Source: Cellulophaga fucicola (GTDB lineage: Bacteria; Bacteroidota; Bacteroidia; Flavobacteriales; Flavobacteriaceae). Taken from it: DNA of 64,000 nucleotides. The stretch lies in assembly GCF_900119145.1 (NCBI RefSeq), contig NZ_FPIY01000003.1, forward strand, positions 224,299 to 288,298, given 5' to 3'. Below are positions 1-9,535 of this stretch, piece by piece. A program made the translations under genes and the position numbers. Numbering within the stretch: position 1 is the stretch's first letter; each line of letters opens with the position of its first letter. Below the pieces are notes generated by a model. That model made no database searches. It was not told where the DNA came from and saw nothing but the letters and a program-made list of their open reading frames with translations.

Positions 1-9
1 GTTTTTATT

Positions 10-1365
10 TTATTCATCGTCTTTACTCGGTTCCATAACAAAACTTTCCATAAAGGCTGTGGTATAATTACCAGCCAAATAATCTGGATGATCCATTAAT
101 TGCCTATGAAAAGGGATTGTAGTTTTTACACCTTCAATCACAAATTCATCTAAAGCACGTTTCATTTTATTAATAGCCTCTTCTCTAGTTTGCGCTGTTG
201 TAATTAACTTTGCAATCATAGAATCATAATAAGGAGGTATAGTGTAACCACTATAAACGTTAGTATCTAAACGTATACCGTGACCACCTGGTGTATGTAA
301 TGTAGTTATTTTTCCTGGAGAAGGTCTAAAATCGTTTCTAGGATCTTCTGCATTAATTCTACATTCTATAGAGTGTAATTTAGGAAAATAGTTTTTACCA
401 GAAATTGGCACACCACCTGCAACTAAAATTTGCTCACGTATTAAATCGTAATCTACTACTTGTTCTGTTATAGGATGCTCTACTTGTATTCTAGTATTCA
501 TCTCCATAAAGTAGAAGTTACGGTGTTTATCTACTAAAAATTCTATAGTACCTGCACCTTCATACTTAATAAATTCTGCAGCTTTAACCGCAGCCTCTCC
601 CATATCTTTACGCAGCTGATCTGTCATAAAAGGAGAAGGTGTTTCTTCTGTTAGTTTTTGATGACGTCTTTGTATAGAACAATCTCTTTCAGACAAGTGA
701 CATGCCTTACCGTATTGATCTCCTACAATCTGTATCTCTATATGTCTTGGCTCTTCAATAAGCTTTTCCATATACATAGCACCATTACCAAAAGCAGCTG
801 TTGCTTCTTGTACTGCACTTTCGTAAAGAGCTTCCATTTTGTCCTCAGACCAAACAGCACGCATACCTTTACCACCACCACCGGCAGTTGCTTTTACCAT
901 AACAGGATACCCCATTTTTTTAGCAACTTTTTTTGCCTCGGCAACATCTTTAAGCAAACCATCTGAACCAGGAATAGTTGGCACACCAGCTTTTTTCATA
1001 GTTTCTCTAGCACTAGCTTTATCTCCCATACGGTCAATATGCTCGCCAGATGCACCTATAAATTTAATTTCATGCTCTGCACATATCTTAGAAAACTTAG
1101 AGTTTTCTGATAAAAACCCATATCCTGGGTGTATTGCATCTGCATTTGTAATTTCTGCTGCTGCAATTATATTCGGTATTTTCAAATAAGATTCACTACT
1201 AGGAGCAGGGCCAATACATACAGCCTCATCTGCAAACCTAACATGCAAACTTTCTTCGTCTGCCTTAGAGTATACCGCTACCGTTTTAATTCCCATTTCT
1301 TTACAGGTCCTAATAATACGCAACGCTATCTCTCCTCTATTTGCAATAAGTATTTTTTTAAACAT
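10..1365 (-). CDS. accC: Biotin carboxylase subunit of acetyl-CoA carboxylase
   Basis: Carboxylates the biotin carried by AccB using ATP and bicarbonate, the first half-reaction of malonyl-CoA synthesis in the cytoplasm. The 451-residue protein has the usual full length. It opens with [15 protein letters not shown], carries the ATP-grasp glycine loop [14 protein letters not shown] near residue 160, and contains the carboxylase signature [11 protein letters not shown] near residue 290. It follows accB on the same strand with a 67-base gap, so the two are probably cotranscribed from upstream of the YceD gene or fabH. A paralogous propionyl-CoA or pyruvate carboxylase subunit is the only real alternative, and the adjacent accB and fabH argue against it. 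Confidence 0.96.
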   Translation of the reverse strand: MFKKILIANRGEIALRIIRTCKEMGIKTVAVYSKADEESLHVRFADEAVCIGPAPSSESYLKIPNIIAAAEITNADAIHPGYGFLSENSKFSKICAEHEIKFIGASGEHIDRMGDKASARETMKKAGVPTIPGSDGLLKDVAEAKKVAKKMGYPVMVKATAGGGGKGMRAVWSEDKMEALYESAVQEATAAFGNGAMYMEKLIEEPRHIEIQIVGDQYGKACHLSERDCSIQRRHQKLTEETPSPFMTDQLRKDMGEAAVKAAEFIKYEGAGTIEFLVDKHRNFYFMEMNTRIQVEHPITEQVVDYDLIREQILVAGGVPISGKNYFPKLHSIECRINAEDPRNDFRPSPGKITTLHTPGGHGIRLDTNVYSGYTIPPYYDSMIAKLITTAQTREEAINKMKRALDEFVIEGVKTTIPFHRQLMDHPDYLAGNYTTAFMESFVMEPSKDDE

Positions 1366-1432
1366 CTTATGAAATTTTAAATTTTAAATCCTAAATTCTA
1401 AAAAACTAAAAGTATTTAGTGTCTAAAATTCC

Positions 1433-1915
1433 TTATGATGGATCTACTAAGAATAAAGGTTGATCAAATTCTACTGGAGAAGAATCATCTACTAACACTT
1501 TTACAATTTTACCAGATACTTCTGATTCTATATCGTTAAAAAGTTTCATTGCTTCTATAACGCAAAGAACATCTCCTTGACCAATACTATCACCTACTTC
1601 TACAAACACTGGTTTGTCCGGAGATGGTTTTCTATAAAAAGTACCAATAATTGGAGACTTTATAGTAATGTATTTAGCATCTTCACTTTCAGCTGGAGCA
1701 GGTGCTGCTTCAGTTCCTGCAACCGGTGCTGGTGCTGCAGCTGGTGCCATATGAGGTTGCCCCATTGGTATCTGCTGTAAAATAGTAGTCTCCCCACCAG
1801 AGTTAAGTGCTCCTGTTCTAATGGTAATTTTAATGTCTTCCATTTCTAATTTAACTTCGCTAGCGCCAGATTTTGCAACGAACTTAATTAAACTCTGAAT
1901 TTCTTTAATATCCAT
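1433..1915 (-). CDS. accB: Biotin carboxyl carrier protein of acetyl-CoA carboxylase
   Basis: Carries the covalently bound biotin that shuttles carboxyl groups between AccC and the carboxyltransferase. The 160-residue protein has the family layout: an N-terminal helical segment (DIKEIQSLIKFVAKSG), an Ala/Pro-rich flexible linker around residues 55-80, and a C-terminal biotinyl domain holding the biotinylation motif EAMKLFN near residue 122 with the modified lysine. It sits between fabH and accC, the usual arrangement for fatty-acid synthesis genes in this phylum. Confidence 0.96.
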   Translation of the reverse strand: MDIKEIQSLIKFVAKSGASEVKLEMEDIKITIRTGALNSGGETTILQQIPMGQPHMAPAAAPAPVAGTEAAPAPAESEDAKYITIKSPIIGTFYRKPSPDKPVFVEVGDSIGQGDVLCVIEAMKLFNDIESEVSGKIVKVLVDDSSPVEFDQPLFLVDPS

Positions 1916-1957
1916 AAAAATTAGATTTTGTTTAGTTGTAAGTTTTAATATGTTTTA

Positions 1958-2953
1958 TTAAGAGTTGTAGGCCCATTTTAAGTAAATAGAACCCCAAGTA
2001 AAGCCACCACCAAAGGCAGCAAAAACTAGATTATCTCCCTTTTTTAGTTGTTTCTCGTAATCTGCTAACAATAAAGGTAAAGTAGCAGATGTGGTATTAC
2101 CGTATTTCTGAATATTCATCATCACCTTAGAAGAATCTACACCCATTCTGCTAGCTGTAGCATCTATAATACGCTTGTTTGCTTGGTGTGGCACCAACCA
2201 ATCTACGTCTTTCTCCTCTAAGTTGTTACGTTCCATTATTTTTGCAGAAACATCAGCCATATTAGATACGGCATATTTATAAACAGATTTTCCGTCTTGG
2301 AAAACAAAGTGTTGTTTATTTTTTACTGTTTCTTCAGATGCTGGTAATAAAGATCCACCTGCATCTATTTTTAAAAAGTTTCTTCCAATACCATCAGACC
2401 TTAAGTACTCGTCTTGAAAACCTAAACCTTCTTCATTTGGCTCAAAAAGTGCAGCTCCAGCACCATCACCAAAAATTATACAAGTAGTTCTGTCTGTATA
2501 ATCTAATATAGAAGACATTTTATCTGCTCCTATTAATAATACTTTCTTATACCTTCCAGATTCTATATAACTACTAGCCGTAGACATACCGTATAGAAAA
2601 CTAGAACATGCAGCTTCTAAATCAAAAGCAAATGCATTAGTTGCTCCTATTTGCGATGCTACAAATGCAGCTGTTGCCGCCACCTGTAGGTCTGGTGTTG
2701 CGGTACCTACAATAACTAAGTCTATCTCCTTAGGATCTATACCTCTTTTTTGTATTAATTCTTCAGCTGCTTTAATTGCCATAAAAGAAGTTCCTTTACC
2801 TTCTCCTTTTAATATTCGCCTCTCTTTGATACCTGTTCTAGTGGTAATCCACTCATCATTTGTATCTACCATCGTTTCCAATTCTTTGTTAGTTAAAACA
2901 AAGTCAGGAACATACTTACCTACTGCAGTTATTGCCGCTGATATTTTACCCAT
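1958..2953 (-). CDS. fabH: Beta-ketoacyl-ACP synthase III
   Basis: Condenses acetyl-CoA (or a branched acyl-CoA primer) with malonyl-ACP to start fatty-acid elongation. The 331 residues include the catalytic cysteine C116 in EAACSSFL, the histidine in VPHQANKRI near residue 257 and the asparagine in YGNTTSAT near residue 287, which make up the Cys-His-Asn triad. The start at MGKISAAITAVG gives the normal N-terminus. The gene lies downstream of rpmF but behind a clear hairpin terminator at 3072-3102, so it may depend partly on readthrough or have its own promoter. Confidence 0.96.
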   Translation of the reverse strand: MGKISAAITAVGKYVPDFVLTNKELETMVDTNDEWITTRTGIKERRILKGEGKGTSFMAIKAAEELIQKRGIDPKEIDLVIVGTATPDLQVAATAAFVASQIGATNAFAFDLEAACSSFLYGMSTASSYIESGRYKKVLLIGADKMSSILDYTDRTTCIIFGDGAGAALFEPNEEGLGFQDEYLRSDGIGRNFLKIDAGGSLLPASEETVKNKQHFVFQDGKSVYKYAVSNMADVSAKIMERNNLEEKDVDWLVPHQANKRIIDATASRMGVDSSKVMMNIQKYGNTTSATLPLLLADYEKQLKKGDNLVFAAFGGGFTWGSIYLKWAYNS

Positions 2954-3071
2954 ATTAAAGTTTGATTTTTTTAATCAAAAAGTTTCAAAAAAGTCTAAAA
3001 ATCATGGAAAATTAGTCAATTTTTATGACTTTTTACCAAAAGTGTTTATTTTTTGACAAAAATTGATGAAA

Positions 3072-3102
3072 AATAAAAAAACCCTCACTTTTTCGGTGAG
3101 AG
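3072..3102 (-). terminator. Intrinsic terminator after rpmF
   Basis: Read on the minus strand, CTCTCAC pairs with GTGAGGG across a 7-base loop (one G-U pair) and is followed by a run of seven T. It lies 26 bases past the rpmF stop and upstream of fabH, so it would separate ribosomal-protein expression from the fatty-acid genes. Confidence 0.75.
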
Positions 3103-3127
3103 TTTTGAATATTGTACAAAAATAGAA

Positions 3128-3325
3128 TTAAGCTACTGCCTCTTCTGCTTTGTCAATTAAAATTTGTCCACGGTAGTATAATTTACCTTCGTGCCAGTGA
3201 GCTCTGTGAAACAAGTGAATTTCTCCTGTTGTTGCATCTTTTGCAAGTGTTGGAGCTACCGCTTTATAGTGCGTTCTTCTCTTGTCTCTTCTGGTTTTTG
3301 AAATTTTTCTCTTTGGATGTGCCAT
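3128..3325 (-). CDS. rpmF: Large ribosomal subunit protein bL32
   Basis: Small basic protein of the 50S subunit. The 65 residues begin with the family signature [17 protein letters not shown] and contain the conserved LFHRAHW segment. No CxxC pairs are present, so this is the zinc-independent form of L32. The start lies 9 bases downstream of the stop of the YceD/DUF177 gene, the classic yceD-rpmF pairing. Confidence 0.96.
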   Translation of the reverse strand: MAHPKRKISKTRRDKRRTHYKAVAPTLAKDATTGEIHLFHRAHWHEGKLYYRGQILIDKAEEAVA

Positions 3326-3334
3326 TATGAAACT

Positions 3335-3868
3335 TTATTTATCCGTTATTAATTTTTTTAATGCGTCCCATCTGGGATCAATATCTTCTTTATTTTCCTT
3401 CTCTTCCTTTGGTTGAAGTTCTTCCAACTTATCTACAGCCTTAGATCTTAAAGTGCCATCCAATACTCCTGGATGTATTCTTTTAGATGGTACGGCTAAT
3501 ACCAGCATTTCGTATAAATACTGCGAAACATTTACCTGGTAATCTCCGTGAGGAATTATCAGTATTTCTTCATTCTCATCATTATACTCGTCGCCAAACT
3601 TTACTACCAACTCTAACGTAGAGTCTATATCTTGGTCATAAGCTTCACTAGAAATGTCGCAAAAAACATTTACTGTTCCTTCTGCTTTCATCTCTAACTC
3701 CAACATTGTACTTGTCTTATTTAACAACACTTCTATTTGTATATTAGCGCTATTAAACTCGTCGTACTCAAATGCTTCAAAGAACTTATTATCTATATTA
3801 TACTCAAAACTGTGCTTTCCCTGTTTTAATCCAGAAAAAGGAATGGAAAACTCCTTTAGCTTCATCAT
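3335..3868 (-). CDS. YceD/DUF177 family protein upstream of rpmF
   Basis: Member of the DUF177 family that commonly precedes rpmF; in other bacteria and in plastids relatives have been linked to 23S rRNA processing, but the role here is inference. The 177-residue protein begins MMKLKEFSIPFSGLKQGKHS and has an acidic, Lys/Glu-rich C-terminus ending DPRWDALKKLITD, a typical family end. Either of the two adjacent methionines may be used. A near-consensus promoter lies 45-75 bases upstream. Confidence 0.82.
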   Translation of the reverse strand: MMKLKEFSIPFSGLKQGKHSFEYNIDNKFFEAFEYDEFNSANIQIEVLLNKTSTMLELEMKAEGTVNVFCDISSEAYDQDIDSTLELVVKFGDEYNDENEEILIIPHGDYQVNVSQYLYEMLVLAVPSKRIHPGVLDGTLRSKAVDKLEELQPKEEKENKEDIDPRWDALKKLITDK

Positions 3869-3912
3869 AACAACACTATATTTAAAAGTACCAGCCTCCT
3901 TAAAGGCGGGTG

Positions 3913-3942
3913 CAAAGATATTATTATTTTAATAAAACCCAA
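3913..3942 (-). promoter_or_regulatory. Bacteroidetes-type promoter for the yceD-rpmF operon
   Basis: On the minus strand TTG (3942-3940) is followed by exactly 19 bases and then TATCTTTG (3920-3913). This matches the TTG-N19-TAnnTTTG promoter described for the primary sigma factor of Bacteroidetes. Transcription would start around 3906, leaving a leader of about 40 bases before the DUF177 start codon. This is the cleanest promoter match in the window. Confidence 0.75.
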
Positions 3943-4034
3943 CTATTTGTTGCAAATATATTACTACTTAATAGTTTAGGTATTGTTTTAGCCTATTTTC
4001 AGGGCTAATTATCTATAAATCTAGAGAAAATATT

Positions 4035-5087
4035 TTATTCTTTTCGTTTTAAACGCTGTTTTTTTAATGGATTTTGCGTTAACTCCTTATACTCTTCTCT
4101 GTTTTTAAAGATTTTTAGAGCTGTAAAAACTGCTTCTTTAAAAGAACTATGGTCTGCTTCTCCTTTACCTGCTATTTCATAAGCTGTTCCATGATCTGGA
4201 GATGTACGCACCTTACTTAATCCTGCTGTGTAATTTACTCCTTTGCCAAAAGACAACGTCTTAAATGGTATTAAACCTTGATCATGATATGCTGCTAAAA
4301 TTGCATCGAAACTAGAATATGCATCAGAGCCAAAGAAACTATCTGCAGAATAGGGCCCAAAAACCATTTTACCTTGGTTTTTTAATTCTGTTATTGTTGG
4401 CTTTAATACAACATCGTCCTCTTTACCAATAACACCATTGTCTCCACTATGCGGATTTATACCTAACAATGCTATTTTTGGTTTTTGTATTGCAAAATCT
4501 TCTTTTAAAGAACGTTCTATAGTAGCAACTTTTTCTTTTATAAGCTTAGCAGTAATAGCCTCCGCAACATCTTTTACAGCTATATGGTCTGTTAACAAGC
4601 CTACTTTTAGAGAACTTGTTACCATAAACATTAGACTTTTACCACCTAATTCTTTTGCTAAATAATCTGTATGCCCTGGGAAATTAAATTCTTCAGACTG
4701 TATGTTATTTTTATTTATTGGTGCTGTAACCAACACATCAATCTTATCTTCTTTTAATGCCTTTGTTGCTGCCTGCAAAGATTTTAACGCATACTTACCG
4801 CTTTCCTCAGTAGCTTCTCCAAATTTAGTTTTGGGTACTTCTTTCCATACATTAACTACATTAATTTTGCCATCTATTGCTTTTTCTGCATCTTGAATAC
4901 CATTGTAATTAATGTTTAACTTTAATTCATTCTTCTGAAATGAAATGGTCTTGTTTGATGCAAAAATAACTGGAGTACAAAAATCTAGCATTCGGTTGTC
5001 TTCAAAAGTCTTTAAAACAACTTCACAGCCAATTCCGTTTAAATCGCCTATAGAAATTCCTACCTTAATTTTTTTGCCTTCTTGCAT
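4035..5087 (-). CDS. pdxA: 4-hydroxythreonine-4-phosphate dehydrogenase
   Basis: Oxidises 4-phosphohydroxy-L-threonine in the DXP-dependent route to pyridoxal 5'-phosphate. The 350-residue protein has the family start (VGISIGDLNGIGCEVVLKTF) and the three metal-binding histidine contexts NFPGHTDYLAKELG, GINPHSGDNGVIG and AAYHDQGLIPFKTL. It is divergent from ribE, another cofactor gene, with only 55 bases between the two starts. A 167-base gap separates it from the DUF177 gene, which has its own promoter. Confidence 0.95.
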   Translation of the reverse strand: MQEGKKIKVGISIGDLNGIGCEVVLKTFEDNRMLDFCTPVIFASNKTISFQKNELKLNINYNGIQDAEKAIDGKINVVNVWKEVPKTKFGEATEESGKYALKSLQAATKALKEDKIDVLVTAPINKNNIQSEEFNFPGHTDYLAKELGGKSLMFMVTSSLKVGLLTDHIAVKDVAEAITAKLIKEKVATIERSLKEDFAIQKPKIALLGINPHSGDNGVIGKEDDVVLKPTITELKNQGKMVFGPYSADSFFGSDAYSSFDAILAAYHDQGLIPFKTLSFGKGVNYTAGLSKVRTSPDHGTAYEIAGKGEADHSSFKEAVFTALKIFKNREEYKELTQNPLKKQRLKRKE

Positions 5088-5119
5088 AATTCAACTGTAT
5101 AATGTCTAAATTTACACCG

Positions 5120-5127
5120 CAAAACTA
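5120..5127 (-). promoter_or_regulatory. Putative promoter core for pdxA
   Basis: TAGTTTTG on the minus strand fits the TAnnTTTG core and lies 33 bases upstream of the pdxA ATG. No TTG was found at the expected distance upstream, so support comes from the core element alone. Confidence 0.4.
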
Positions 5128-5142
5128 CTTAATTAAAACGAT

Positions 5143-5727
5143 ATGTTTACTGGGATTATAGAAACTTTAGGGAAAGTAACCGCATTACGTAAAGAAGACA
5201 GCAACCTACACATTACTGTAGAATCTACTTTAACACCAGAACTTAAGATAGACCAAAGTGTTGCTCACAATGGTGTATGCCTTACTGTTGTTGCTATTGA
5301 GAATAATACCTATACTGTTACCGCTATTGATGAAACATTGCAAAAAACAAGTCTTGGCTCTTTACAAGTAAATACTCCTGTGAATCTAGAACGCGCAATG
5401 ATTTTAGGTACAAGGTTAGACGGACACATTGTACAAGGCCACGTAGACCAAACAGGTATTTGTACGGCTATTGAAGAAAAAGATGGTAGTTCTGTTTTTA
5501 GTTTTGAATATGATACCGATTATAACAATGTAACTATTGAAAAAGGTTCTATTACTATAGACGGTACTAGCTTAACTGTTTTTAACTCTGGAAAAAATAC
5601 ATTTAGTGTAGCTATAATTCCGTATACGTTTGAAAACACTGTTTTTAAAACCTATAAAATTGGTACTATTGTTAACCTTGAGTTTGATGTTATTGGTAAA
5701 TACGTAGCTAAGCTAATTGCAAAATAA
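5143..5727 (+). CDS. ribE: Riboflavin synthase, alpha subunit
   Basis: Dismutates two 6,7-dimethyl-8-ribityllumazine molecules to riboflavin. The 194 residues start with the invariant MFTGIIE and contain two lumazine-binding beta-barrel repeats, the second beginning near residue 88 at LGTRLDGHIVQGHVDQTG; CLTVV and TSLTVF are the matching strands in the two halves. It is divergent from pdxA and ends one base before the stop of the convergent acyltransferase gene. Confidence 0.96.
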   Translation: MFTGIIETLGKVTALRKEDSNLHITVESTLTPELKIDQSVAHNGVCLTVVAIENNTYTVTAIDETLQKTSLGSLQVNTPVNLERAMILGTRLDGHIVQGHVDQTGICTAIEEKDGSSVFSFEYDTDYNNVTIEKGSITIDGTSLTVFNSGKNTFSVAIIPYTFENTVFKTYKIGTIVNLEFDVIGKYVAKLIAK

Positions 5728-5728
5728 A

Positions 5729-6814
5729 CTACACTTTTATAAAGATTTTTTTTCTGTAAAGCACATACGCTAGTAGCACATAAAATGTAACCACAGTTAG
5801 TGCATATAATAAGGATGATAATTTTAGCGCCATAAAATCTTGTACATACAGGTTTTTAAACAACCATCCATGCAGAGAGGTACCATCTACTTTTATAAGT
5901 CCAAAAAGCTTAGAAATAAAACTAGATAAGAAAAAAACAGTAATAGCATTAGCTCCTGCGTATTTAAAAACACCTCCAAACTTTTTGTTTTTTACATCAG
6001 AAAAATAATAAATTACTGATAGTATTATATTTGCCCAACCTGCTGTTACTAGTACAAAACTACTGCTCCATATAGCTTTATTTATAGGAAAATACAGATC
6101 CCAAATATAACCAAGAGCTAAAAGACCAATACCTAACCCAAAAAGAAGTCCTGTTTTATTATTTTTATTAGACTTTAACATTAAACCCGTAAATACACCA
6201 AACAAAGCCGATGCAATTGCAGGCAAAGTACTCAATACTCCTTCTGGGTCATAATCTGCTTTCCACATATGTATACCCAATACATTTAAATCTATGTAAT
6301 TCGCCCAATTGTGTGGTGCTCTATCAAAAGTTGGTTCCACACCGTTAATTGGCACAAAACCCATCCACAACCAATAACCAACTAAAATTGCTACACACAC
6401 TACTAGTAAAGCCTTCCAATGTATTTTCATAAATAGAATAGAGGAAAAGAAAAACACAACTCCAATACGCTGTAAAACACCAGGAAATCGTATGTTTTCA
6501 AAATCTTTAACAAAAGGAAAATTAAGCGTAAATGCACCTAGAAACAAGCCCAAACCTATCAATTTTAAAGACCTAATAGTAATTTTACGATAGGTACTAC
6601 CGCTTACCTCTCTATTGTGATATGCAAATACAATAGAAATACCTACGATAAATAAAAAGAACGGAAATACTAAATCTGTTGGTGTATAACCGTGCCAATC
6701 TGCGTGTAAAAAAGGAGCATATATGCTAGACCAAGTTCCAGGCGTATTAACCAAAATCATTAAAACAATGGTAATACCCCTGAATATGTCTACAGATATA
6801 ACTCTATTATTCAT
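5729..6814 (-). CDS. Integral-membrane acyltransferase, NagX/HGSNAT-like (COG4299, DUF5009)
   Basis: Polytopic membrane protein of the family that includes lysosomal heparan-alpha-glucosaminide N-acetyltransferase and bacterial NagX. Seen: 361 residues, about ten hydrophobic segments, and the N-terminal family signature SVDIFRGITIVLMILVN followed by HADWHGYTPTDLVFPFFLF. NagX proteins occur in N-acetylglucosamine utilisation loci, but no nag genes are visible here, so the substrate is open. Its ATG follows directly on the TAA of the upstream symporter gene, which indicates translational coupling in a two-gene operon. Confidence 0.8.
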   Translation of the reverse strand: MNNRVISVDIFRGITIVLMILVNTPGTWSSIYAPFLHADWHGYTPTDLVFPFFLFIVGISIVFAYHNREVSGSTYRKITIRSLKLIGLGLFLGAFTLNFPFVKDFENIRFPGVLQRIGVVFFFSSILFMKIHWKALLVVCVAILVGYWLWMGFVPINGVEPTFDRAPHNWANYIDLNVLGIHMWKADYDPEGVLSTLPAIASALFGVFTGLMLKSNKNNKTGLLFGLGIGLLALGYIWDLYFPINKAIWSSSFVLVTAGWANIILSVIYYFSDVKNKKFGGVFKYAGANAITVFFLSSFISKLFGLIKVDGTSLHGWLFKNLYVQDFMALKLSSLLYALTVVTFYVLLAYVLYRKKIFIKV

Positions 6815-8626
6815 TTACAAAATATCTGTTTTCATTCTATTCCAAGCTTTTATCAAGAATAAGCCGGCAACAATTGCAATACCCGTAAATATTAATCCTT
6901 TCATTGTTTCTCCATAAATCCAATATCCTGTTGCAAACATACAAGTGTATATTAACACGCAACCTAACACCATAGCACCAATACCAGATGGCACACTCCA
7001 TTTTTCATTAGGATTTACTATTTCTATATTATCTGCCTTAGCATCAACTACAACCTTTTCCCAACCTGGACCTCCTGGCTGAATTTTTTTATAAAAACTA
7101 TTTAAGACCTCTTTAGATTCTGGCTTAGTCATAAAAGTAGCCGCTACCCATATTATGGTTGTTACAAGCATTACAAACGGAATCTGGAACCAATCTGGGA
7201 AAACACCAGTTTCTGCAGCAAAAAGGTAATTACCTACAGGCGTAACTTTTAAAATTATAGATAATGCTCCAGATGCAAACATAGCAGCAATCTCTGTCCA
7301 TGCATTAATTCTCCACCAGAACCAACGTAAAATGAAAATTAAACCTGTACCAGCACCAAAAAGAAGTAACATATCAAAAACTTCCATTGCATTCTGCATT
7401 AACAAAGCCAAACAGGCACTTAATACCATTAATATCACAGTAGAAATTCTACCAACTGCTACTAATTTTTTTTCTGATGCATTAGGATTAACCTGTTGTT
7501 TATAAAAATCATACACTATATAAGAAGATCCCCAGTTAAGCTGTGTAGAAATAGTACTCATATAAGCCGCAATTAAAGATGCTAATACCAAACCTAAAAG
7601 TCCGCTTGGCAGTTTTGTCAACATTGCTGGGTATGCTAAATCGTGCCCCAACTTATCCGCAGCGATATTAGGAAAAGCTTCTGATATACTTGCAATATCT
7701 GGATATACAACTATAGACGCCAAAGCCACTAAAATCCAAGGCCAAGGACGTAATGCATAATGCATAATATTAAAAAAGAATGTTGCCCCTATTGCGTGGT
7801 TTGCATCTTTTGCTGCCAACATACGTTGCGCAATATAACCACCACCACCTGGCTCTGCTCCAGGATACCAAGAACTCCACCACTGTACAGCCAACGGTAT
7901 AACTAATAAAGTAATTACAGCTTTTGTATTGCTAAAATCTGGTAAAATAGAAAGCTTTCCTTTTACATTTTCGTGAGCAAGTAATTTTGTAACCCCACCT
8001 ACTTCTGGTAAGTTTACCAAGTAATAAGCTGCGCCTATAGCACCGCCCATTGCCACAAAGAACAATAGAAAATCTGTATAAACTACACCTTTAAACCCGC
8101 CTAAAGCACTAAAAGTAACTGTTATTAAACCTGCACTTACTACTGTTTGCCATGGTTCTAACCCTAGCATTATTCCGCCAATTTTTATAGCAGCCAATGT
8201 TACTGCAGACATTGTAATAACATTAAATATAACTCCTAGATATATGGCTCTAAATTTTCTTAAAAAACTAGCAGGCTTACCACCGTATCTTAATTCATAA
8301 AATTCTAAATCTGTATTTACATTAGACTTACGCCATAGTTTTGCATAAACAAAAACGGTTAGCATACCCGTAATTAAAAAAGCCCACCAAACCCAGTTAC
8401 CAGAAACACCATCTGTTCTAACAATATCTGTGACTAAATTAGGTGTGTCTGTAGAGAATGTTGTAGCTACCATGGAAAGCCCCAACAACCACCAAGGCAT
8501 TGTTCTTCCTGATAAAAAATACTCCGATGAACTTTTTCCTGATTTTTTAGAAACCACAATCCCAATAGCCAAAACAATTGTAAAAAAAACAATGATTAGA
8601 CTATAATCTAGTACACTTAATTCCAT
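6815..8626 (-). CDS. Sodium:solute symporter (SSS family)
   Basis: Secondary transporter that couples Na+ entry to solute uptake across the inner membrane. The 603-residue protein has roughly 13-14 hydrophobic segments, the family N-terminus (LDYSLIIVFF then SSEYFLSGRTMPWWLLGLSM) and the characteristic FSALGGFKGVVYTDFLLF segment near residue 175. A longer C-terminal tail with two further membrane segments follows. Coupled to the acyltransferase gene; a sugar or amino-sugar substrate is plausible from that pairing but cannot be read from sequence. Confidence 0.85.
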   Translation of the reverse strand: MELSVLDYSLIIVFFTIVLAIGIVVSKKSGKSSSEYFLSGRTMPWWLLGLSMVATTFSTDTPNLVTDIVRTDGVSGNWVWWAFLITGMLTVFVYAKLWRKSNVNTDLEFYELRYGGKPASFLRKFRAIYLGVIFNVITMSAVTLAAIKIGGIMLGLEPWQTVVSAGLITVTFSALGGFKGVVYTDFLLFFVAMGGAIGAAYYLVNLPEVGGVTKLLAHENVKGKLSILPDFSNTKAVITLLVIPLAVQWWSSWYPGAEPGGGGYIAQRMLAAKDANHAIGATFFFNIMHYALRPWPWILVALASIVVYPDIASISEAFPNIAADKLGHDLAYPAMLTKLPSGLLGLVLASLIAAYMSTISTQLNWGSSYIVYDFYKQQVNPNASEKKLVAVGRISTVILMVLSACLALLMQNAMEVFDMLLLFGAGTGLIFILRWFWWRINAWTEIAAMFASGALSIILKVTPVGNYLFAAETGVFPDWFQIPFVMLVTTIIWVAATFMTKPESKEVLNSFYKKIQPGGPGWEKVVVDAKADNIEIVNPNEKWSVPSGIGAMVLGCVLIYTCMFATGYWIYGETMKGLIFTGIAIVAGLFLIKAWNRMKTDIL

Positions 8627-8669
8627 TTCTTAGTAGTTGGTTAATTAGTAAAGGTATTATTTTTTAGAA

Positions 8670-8677
8670 TACATTTG
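8670..8677 (+). promoter_or_regulatory. Putative promoter core for the TauE/SafE permease
   Basis: TACATTTG matches TAnnTTTG and ends 23 bases before the ATG at 8701, in the 74-base gap between divergent transporter genes. No well-placed TTG is seen. Confidence 0.4.
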
Positions 8678-8700
8678 TTTTTTTTAGCTAAACACCATTT

Positions 8701-9456
8701 ATGAGTCTATTAATAACAACAGACATTTCTACAACTGCATGGGTACTGGCATTTACTGCTGTGTTTGTTATGGGTGTTTCTAAATCTGGGTTAAAAGGTA
8801 TTTCTATTATTGTAGTTACGCTTATGGCCTTAGCTTTTGGCACCAAAGCGTCTACTGGCTTGTTAGTTCCCTTATTGGTTATTGGCGATATTTTTGCCGT
8901 TATATACTACAGTAAACATACACAATGGAAATATATTATTAAGTTTTTACCTTGGATGATTACAGGTATACTAATTGGAGTTATTGTTGGTAAAGATTTA
9001 CCTGAAGCTACTTTTAAGTATTGCATGGGCGCTATTATATTACTTACCGTTATAATGATGCTTTGGTGGGATCAGAAAAAATCTAAAAATGTACCTACAC
9101 ATTGGGCATTTGCAGGATCAATGGGACTACTAGCTGGTATAACCACAATGATTGGCAATCTTGCTGGTTCTTTTTCTAACATTTACTTTTTAGCTATGCG
9201 CTTACCTAAAAAACAATTTATAGGTACAGCAGCTTGGCTTTTTTTAATAACAAACATTTTTAAACTGCCTTTCCATTTTTTTGTCTGGAAAACAATAACC
9301 ACAGATACACTACTATTAAACCTAAAACTTTTGCCAGGAATTTTTATTGGTTTTATTGCAGGCACTTTTCTAGTAAAACATATTAAAGACAAGTATTACA
9401 GAAAAATGATATTAATACTTACGGCTATTGGCGCTTTATTAATCTTGGTGCGATAA
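8701..9456 (+). CDS. TauE/SafE (DUF81) family inner-membrane permease
   Basis: Family members export or import small organic or inorganic anions such as sulfite, sulfoacetate or sulfate. The 251-residue protein is hydrophobic throughout with seven to eight predicted membrane helices. It shows the family pattern of two similar halves, seen in AFVMGVSKSGLKG near residue 22 and the corresponding GLLAGITTMIGNLAGS near residue 146. It is a single gene divergent from the symporter; nothing nearby identifies the substrate. Confidence 0.8.
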   Translation: MSLLITTDISTTAWVLAFTAVFVMGVSKSGLKGISIIVVTLMALAFGTKASTGLLVPLLVIGDIFAVIYYSKHTQWKYIIKFLPWMITGILIGVIVGKDLPEATFKYCMGAIILLTVIMMLWWDQKKSKNVPTHWAFAGSMGLLAGITTMIGNLAGSFSNIYFLAMRLPKKQFIGTAAWLFLITNIFKLPFHFFVWKTITTDTLLLNLKLLPGIFIGFIAGTFLVKHIKDKYYRKMILILTAIGALLILVR

Positions 9457-9535
9457 ACTATTGCTTTTTTAATCAATAATGTTATCTTGAAATTATTGCT
9501 CATAAACATATTATCTTAAATTTTGAATGTCCCCT

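Noticed and set aside
658-1380. Overlapping plus-strand reading frames opposite accC
   Set aside because: They lie antisense to a well-supported gene, have no recognisable domains and low-complexity Cys/Ser composition typical of shadow frames.
3893-3899. AAGGAGG on the minus strand as ribosome-binding site of the DUF177 gene
   Set aside because: It is about 25 bases from the start codon, too far, and Shine-Dalgarno use is weak in this phylum.
9527-9535. Upstream ATG as start of the PUL regulator
   Set aside because: It adds only three residues; the signal peptide is cleaner when the ATG at 9536 is used.
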